64,000 nucleotides of DNA, taken from Ziziphus jujuba (lineage: Eukaryota > Streptophyta > Magnoliopsida > Rosales > Rhamnaceae). Position 1 is the stretch's first letter; each line of letters starts with the position of its first letter. Positions 58,558 to 64,000 of this stretch are shown in pieces. The DNA is taken from assembly GCF_031755915.1 (NCBI RefSeq), contig NC_083386.1:12648001-12712000 (forward strand), read 5' to 3'. The notes beneath the pieces were generated by a model that worked only from the letters and a program-made list of their open reading frames with translations, was not told where the DNA came from and made no database searches. The translations under genes and the position numbers were made by a program.

Positions 58558-61500
58558 ATGGAGCCATCCCAAATTAACAACTATGCAGAGATGTTTAGCA
58601 GCAATCAAATAACATGGTTTGTTGATGACACTATTGTAACACCCCGTCCCAAAATACAACGGAAATTTTCCAACTTTGACCGAGGTTGACCGTTGACCGC
58701 TGACTGTTGATCAAAGGGTTAAAAGTTGACTTTTTGACTCAGATGGAATTTTAGGTCGAATGAGGTACCGTTACGAAGTACACGTTATCACGAGTTCATA
58801 GACTAGTAGCATGTCAAAAATGGAGCCACGGTTTGAAAGTTATAAGCAAAACAAGTTGAGGTCCAAACTGTCCAAGGGGTACCGGAGTTGACTTTTTATT
58901 CATGAAAAGTTGAGCTTTGACTCATGCATAGTTGTGAAGTACTCGTCGATATGAGTTCATAGACTAGCGGCACATCTAATTTGGACGTACGGTTAAAAAG
59001 TATGGATATGCGAAGTTTTGTTAACACCGTATTAATTTATTATTATTTAAATGTGTGAAATGTGCGCACTGTTCATGCCACGTGTTGCGTACTCATTCAA
59101 TCCCTTGAGTGCACAGTGACACCCACAGGCTGAGTTGTTTCACCATTTCACGGGGAAAAGCCAAGGAGGAGAGAGAGAGAGAGAGAAAGGAGAAAGGAAG
59201 AGAACCCAACTGGCCACCGCCGATTTGCCTGTTTTCCGGCCACCCCAAGCCACACGCGCCTGACCGGTCTCTCACCTATGGGAATTCCGGCTTACCCACC
59301 GAATCTCACTGCCGGCCGGTCGCCGACTCGCCCAGTTTGAGGCCATTTTCGGCGGTGGCGCCGATTTCTTCAACCACCGAGATCTTCTCATTCCGGTCTC
59401 CATTCTTGTCACCGCCGGTCCCGTTGAGACCCTCTCCCTTCAACCTACAAAACCCTCGAAAATCTCAGCCATCGGCCTCCGGACGCGCCGCTGAAGGCGA
59501 CGGTTTCCGGTGGGTCTCTGCGGCTCGCTGGAAAATCCAATTCCCGCGAGTACCCAGTCACGTCTCCGGCCCCTCCCCACTAACTCCAACTCCCTGAACT
59601 CAGATCCGGGGTCCTTTTCCTCCAATTCATGACGGTTTGGGAGAATTAAGGCTCTAAAGGCCGAGAGCTTTCCGATGAGATTCCGGCCACCACCAGTCTG
59701 ATCTCCAGCAAGTAAGACCGGATTCATAATCCCCGCCTCACAAGCTTCGATTCGGTATATTGCTTGTAAATTTTGGTTGTCATTTGTGTTCGCTCCCCCA
59801 GGTACCCCGTTGAGAATTACCCGATTAAAATATTATTTTAATCGAAGTTGTGAAATGCTGATATTTTAGGTGCACGGGTGAGTAGGGGAGTTGATCCTGC
59901 GGAGGATCTTGACTGAGACACATGCTTGAGATGAGTGACCCACCTTAAAAACTATTTTCGGGTGATGATATATATTTATTTGGTGATATTTGAATATTTG
60001 GAAAATATATGTATGTGGTTGGAATTTTATAAAATTGGGTATTTATTTTATAATGTCAAATTTTGGATGTTTGGTTATATGCATACATATATATATTTTG
60101 ATGCCATGATTGAATATTGGAGAAATTCAAAGAATTTATGATTTAAATTTTGGATTGTTATTATTATTATTTTTACCAAGAATTTTCATGTACAATCAAG
60201 GGCTTATGAAGAGAAAATATATTTAAATATTTTTGTGAGCCTTATATATTATTTTGGAGGAAAAAATTGATTTAAAGGATTTAAAGAAATATTGGTATGA
60301 TGGTACTGTATGTTTTAAAAAGGTAATTATGCATTTATAATGCGAGGTGGTTGATTTCATGGTTTTGAGTAAACCATATTTCTTTTCTATATTGATGATT
60401 TATGGTGAGAAATGTAAGGAATGTGGGATTGGAGATTTTTATAACTCCCACGGTAAATTTCAAAAATTTTTGGTAATAATAAAAATGGGCTATTGGTATT
60501 TATTTTATTTTAATTATTTTAGACGCACTTATGCAGTACTGGTGTTTTGTACTATTCATGAGATTGTGATTAGCGAGCAGGTTTTAGTCTCCCGTGAGTT
60601 ACCTATGGACCTGATGGCAGGCCGGTTTAGTATAGTGCACATAACCGCCCTCCTCCTAGGCCGGGATGACAGGTTTTAACAGCGGTGCTGTCGGGACGCC
60701 GAAGCGACAGTATGCCGGTTCTCTCTTTAACCCCCGCCTGAGGGTGCTCGGGATGCTGAGTACTGTAGGACATCACTGGTATATAGTGTGGTGCGTCAGG
60801 CTATTTTCGATTTGAATTTTTAAGCTTGTTATTTGGAAAAACTATTCAATTAAAAATGGTTAATTTATTTAAATTTTACTGTTTATTTCAAACAAATAAT
60901 TTTTATGGCATTTTTTATATGATTTATTATTTGTTATTAAAAATTTACTTTATTCCAGATTATTTTTCTAAGTGCATTGGATTCCAAAAATTGTTGCATT
61001 TTATTGGTAATTATTGATTAAATATTTTCATCTAAATTGTGGTGCTCTATATTATTATTTACTTGATTGTGTATTTTAAATGTTGATATTCCATTTATTT
61101 ATTATTTAATTAATTATTTATTGGCTACCTTGATTTTGGGAAAATATAATTGCTGGGTTTTGTGAAATGTTTTAAAAAGGGAACCTTTCTAAATTGAGTG
61201 CAGTGTGAGGGCTTTGAGAGGAAACTTTTCCTTTAAATTATTTCTATCACGTATATTATACTTTTTCTTGATAAATATTATTTAATGAGGTTGGTTATAT
61301 ATTATTAATATATTACCTTTGTTATTAACTCCTTACACTAGCCAGGGTCGGTCACTGAGATGATTAGCATCTCATATTTTTAAATTCCGTTCCCCTAGGT
61401 TCAGGTTGGGAGACGTTGATCGTCCGGGGCGAACTCGACGTCTCAGTTCATTGCCGAAAGTTCAAGAAGCATTTCTTCCCTTTTTCCTCTTCATCTTGTA

Positions 61501-62200
61501 TTGTTTCATCTGTCATTTTATTAATTCCGCATTTATTTGTATAATGCTCTGTATGCTGTATTGGATATTTAGTTTTTAATCATGCATTGATTTACTATTA
61601 TTCATTTTGAAGTGCTGTAAATTTATGGAATCAAATTGTAGTAATGTGGGAGGAATAAGGGGATGTTTCTAGAAGTGTGTTTTCAGTGAAGGAAAATTGT
61701 GGTAAGTTCAACTCTTAGTGGAGGTTCTGCCGGATTTTCCATTGGAAGGTCCGGTAGGGTTTCCTTGGGATCAGGGCTTGTCTAGGGTTCCAGTGAGAAA
61801 TTTTGGACGGGTCCTGACAACTAATGTATACCGTGTTACAATCCAGAAAATTGAAGAAAATCTCACTACAAAACCATTAAATGGTGCCATCTTCATAATT
61901 TATCTGACTACAGGGCAGCTCTTCCTCAAGGTCATCCATAAAAAAGTGTGGGAAGGACAAAAACGTCTTGGTTAGTTGGCAAAGCTGAAAATAGCTCAAC
62001 AAGTAGCTGCTCTTGTGTGGTCTTTGCCTGTGGAGCAACAGCCTAAGCAAATCATTGCCACTCGTAAAGGAATGCTTGATCCTTTGGAGGTCCTCTTGCT
62101 TGATTTCCCCAACATTGTTATAAAAGCTGCAAGTGATGATCAGCTGCAACTTCCATTCCAGGCTTTCTTGAGAATTAAGAAATTTGGTGATCTTATTCTA
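58558..62200 (+). pseudogene. PRP8: PRP8-like copy C, split by solo LTR 8 and cut by a copia element
   Basis: ATG at 58558 opens [24 protein letters not shown]. Solo LTR 8 then interrupts exactly inside the DDTN codons. From 61820 the frame continues [40 protein letters not shown], a TAG at 61974-61976 (normally Gln), [45 protein letters not shown] and [17 protein letters not shown], where a copia LTR begins at 62201. Apart from the insertions only one stop is seen, so it was probably intact until late. No intron breaks GQLFLKV here, unlike copy A. Confidence 0.8.
58635..61819 (+). mobile_element. Solo LTR 8 of the long-LTR family (subfamily C)
   Basis: Begins TGTAACACCCCGTCCC and ends GGACGGGTCCTGACA. 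Flanks are ACTAT (58630-58634) and ACTAA (61820-61824). The second matches the coding sequence expected for the PRP8 motif (GACACTAATGTATA), so the first has one later mutation. Donor GTAAGA at 59712 and acceptor ATATTTTAG at 59869 give a 157-nt candidate intron, as in solo LTR 3. The later complementarity is weaker (GTGAGTGACCC has become ATGAGTGACCC and its partner GGGTCGGTCAC). Confidence 0.9.
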
Positions 62201-62497
62201 TGTTAAAAATGTTTTTAGGACTGCTGATGTGGAGTCATAACAGTTACTTAGTTGAATGTTTAAAGTTGTTCTTGTTTTTTTACTGTTAGTTATGTTTTGT
62301 TATTCATGTATGTGGTCATGGCATAATCTTAGGATCACGATGTTAATGGGCTGTTATTAATTAGGCTTTAAATTGTAATATTTCTATTGTGAAAATTATC
62401 AGTCATCTTTGCTTTAATGTACGTTGCTCTCTACTTTTCCTTTTGCCTTTGATATAGCACTTTATTGTTCTTCTTCTCTGGTTTATAATTTACAACA
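62201..62497 (+). repeat. 5' LTR of the right-edge copia element
   Basis: Starts TGTTAAAAATG, directly after the PRP8-like GATCTTATTCTA, and ends TTACAACA. The primer site TGGTATCAGAGC follows at 62500-62511, two bases after the LTR. About 297 bp, much shorter than the other copia LTRs here, so a different family. Confidence 0.75.
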
Positions 62498-62549
62498 TTT
62501 GGTATCAGAGCTCTCTTCTTAAGGGATCTGTGTGTGAATTTGACATATC

Positions 62550-63721
62550 ATGGAAGCTGAAGCTAGTCTCTCTGCAATTGCTCCGGTGATATTTGATGGA
62601 GATAACTACCAGATTTGGGCAATATGTATGGAGTCATACTTGGAAGCTTTGGATCTTTGGGAAGCAGTGGAAGAAGATTATGAAGTTCCTCCACTTCCAG
62701 CCAACCCCACCATGGCATAGATAAAAATGCAGAAAGAAATGAGATTAAAGAAATTAAAGGCAAAGGCTTGCTTGTTTGCTGCAGTTTCATCCACCATCTT
62801 CTCTCGTATCATGTCTCTGAAGTTTGCAAAAGAGATATGGGATTATCTCAAGAATGAATATGAAGGAGATGAAAGAATTAAAGGGATGCAAGTCCTAAAC
62901 TTGTTCAGAGAATTTGAAGTTCAAAGAATGAAGGACTCTGAGACGATTACAAATTACTCCAACAGGCTTCTTAGTATTGCAAACAAAGTGAGACTTCTTG
63001 GATCTGAATTTACTGACTCAAGAATAGTAGAAAAAATTCTTGTTATAGTACCTGAAAGATATGAAGCCACCATTACTTCTTTGGAGAATACCAAGGATCT
63101 GTCAAAAATTTCCTTAGCAGAATTGCTAAATGCATTATAGGCATAAGAACAAAGAAGTCTGATGAGGGAGGATACAACAACCAAAGGAGCTTTGGCAGCC
63201 AAGCATCAAAACATGGCCAAAATTAAAAAGAAGAAGGATTTTGAAGGAAATGGGGCAACTACAGCATCAGCAAGTGCAAAAGGAAAGAATGAAAATCAGA
63301 AGAAATCTCATCCATCTTGCAGACATTGCAGAAAGAAAGGTCATCCTCCATTTAGATGCTGGAGAAGACCTGATGCAAAGTGCATTAAATGCAATCAGAT
63401 GGGGCATGAAGCTATTATCTGTAAAAATAAAATTCGGCAACATAGTGAAGAAAAAGTTGGCTTATTGACAGTGGTTGTACAAATCACATGATATATGACA
63501 AGGATCTATTCAGGGAACTAAGCAATACAAACTCATCGAAGGTTCGAGTTGGAAATGGCAAGTACATCATTGTGAAAGGAAAAGGAACCGTTGCAATTTC
63601 AACATATTCAAGTACAAAGTTCATTTTTGATGTGTTGTATGTCCCTGAAATTGATCAAAACTTGTTAAGTGTTGGACAACTAATTGAACAAGGTTATAAA
63701 GTTGTGTTCGAAGACAACTAT
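62550..63721 (+). pseudogene. Copia gag and protease of the right-edge element, several stops
   Basis: ATG at 62550 gives MEAEASLSAIAPVIFDGDNYQIW, then a TAG at about 62718 after PTMA. The gag continues (LFAAVSSTIFSRIM, AKEIWDYLK, GMQVLNLFREFE, NRLLSIANKVRLLG) to a stop at 63138. Next the knuckle CIKCNQMGHEAIIC (about 63380-63420), a frameshift, then protease LIDSGCTNHMI (about 63462) and YVPEIDQNLLSVGQLIE. The frame stops where solo LTR 9 starts. Confidence 0.85.
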
Positions 63722-64000
63722 TGTCAGAACCCATCCAAAATTCCTCACCGGAACCCTAGACAAGCCCTGATCCCAGGGAAACCCTACCGGATCCTCCAAT
63801 GGAAAATCCGGCAGAACCTCCCCTAAGGGTTGGACTTATCACAAATTTTCTGCACTAAAAACACACTTCTATATACACCACCTTATTCCTCCCACATTAC
63901 TACAATTTAATTCCACAAATTTGTAGCACTTCAAAATAATAACAGGGAATTAATGCAGTATTTAATAAAATATGTCCAATACAGTATACAGAACATTATA
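63722..64000 (-). mobile_element. Solo LTR 9 (or full element) of the long-LTR family, truncated by window edge
   Basis: Starts TGTCAGAACCCATCC, the decayed 3' end of the family in minus orientation, preceded by ACTAT (63717-63721). Only 279 bp are visible, so it cannot be told whether it is solo. Confidence 0.85.

Larger units (their letters stand above)
62201..64000 (+). mobile_element. Third Ty1/copia element, partial, interrupted by solo LTR 9
   Basis: LTR, primer site, gag, zinc knuckle and protease in order. Cut by solo LTR 9 at 63722 and then by the window edge. It lies in PRP8-like copy C. Confidence 0.85.

Overview
This window looks like a transposon-dominated intergenic region from a flowering plant, probably a eudicot. 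The evidence is AT-rich intergenic DNA, plant gene families in broken form (family 1 UDP-glycosyltransferase, PP2C, DUF674, PRP8 fragments), Ty1/copia and Ty3/gypsy pol remnants, and TRIM elements primed by initiator-tRNA-Met. I cannot name the species. No RNA gene, CRISPR array or prokaryotic feature was found. Everything here was read by eye; no alignment, folding or database search was run.

The main occupant is one high-copy family of very long LTR-like units (2.6-3.3 kb). They begin TGTAACACCCCGTCC and end GGGTCCTGACA. There are eight complete copies (8855-11728, 13552-16480, 22107-25407, 28516-31484, 43266-46259, 49139-54616, 51786-54392, 58635-61819) and a ninth cut by the right edge (63722-64000). 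Six complete copies have exact 5-bp target duplications, one has 4 bp, and one has 5 bp with a single mismatch. None carries an internal domain, so I read them as solo LTRs. They fall in three sequence subfamilies plus two A/B chimeras. They carry WRKY-type W-box clusters near the 5' end and a conserved 61-nt exon-like module with splice signals. An 11-nt complementarity links its splice donor to the region before a downstream acceptor.

Layout. 1-1192: 3' end and LTR of a copia element. 1193-1530: LINE RNase H relic. 2942-3461 (-): first exon of a UGT lacking its catalytic His. 5111-7440: decayed gypsy pol. 7930-11819 (-): PP2C pseudogene split by solo LTR 1. 12950-16487 (-): DUF674 pseudogene split at its start codon by solo LTR 2, next to a possible MITE. 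17132-17539: TRIM. 19540-20100: LINE zinc-knuckle relic. 20795-21573: tandem TRIM array of four LTRs. 21574-27054: PRP8-like copy A with solo LTR 3 upstream. About 28110-34869: 5'-truncated copia with an intact integrase/RT/RNase H frame, holding solo LTR 4. 34900-37340: duplicated block B (hairpin unit, DUF674 fragment, PRP8-like copy B). 39663-48829: complete copia with AAAGA target duplication, holding solo LTR 5. 48830-54800: duplicated block D with nested solo LTRs 6 and 7. 55030-62200: block C (hairpin unit, DUF674 fragment, PRP8-like copy C with solo LTR 8). 62201-64000: third copia, inserted in PRP8-like copy C and itself hit by solo LTR 9.

History as read from nesting: a segment with a DUF674 piece (already frameshifted) and a PRP8 RNase H-like mini-gene was duplicated; copia elements then landed in it; the long-LTR family inserted in the genes, the copias and itself. 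No intact host gene is certain. PRP8-like copy A is the best candidate, since I saw no disabling lesion in its conserved exons.
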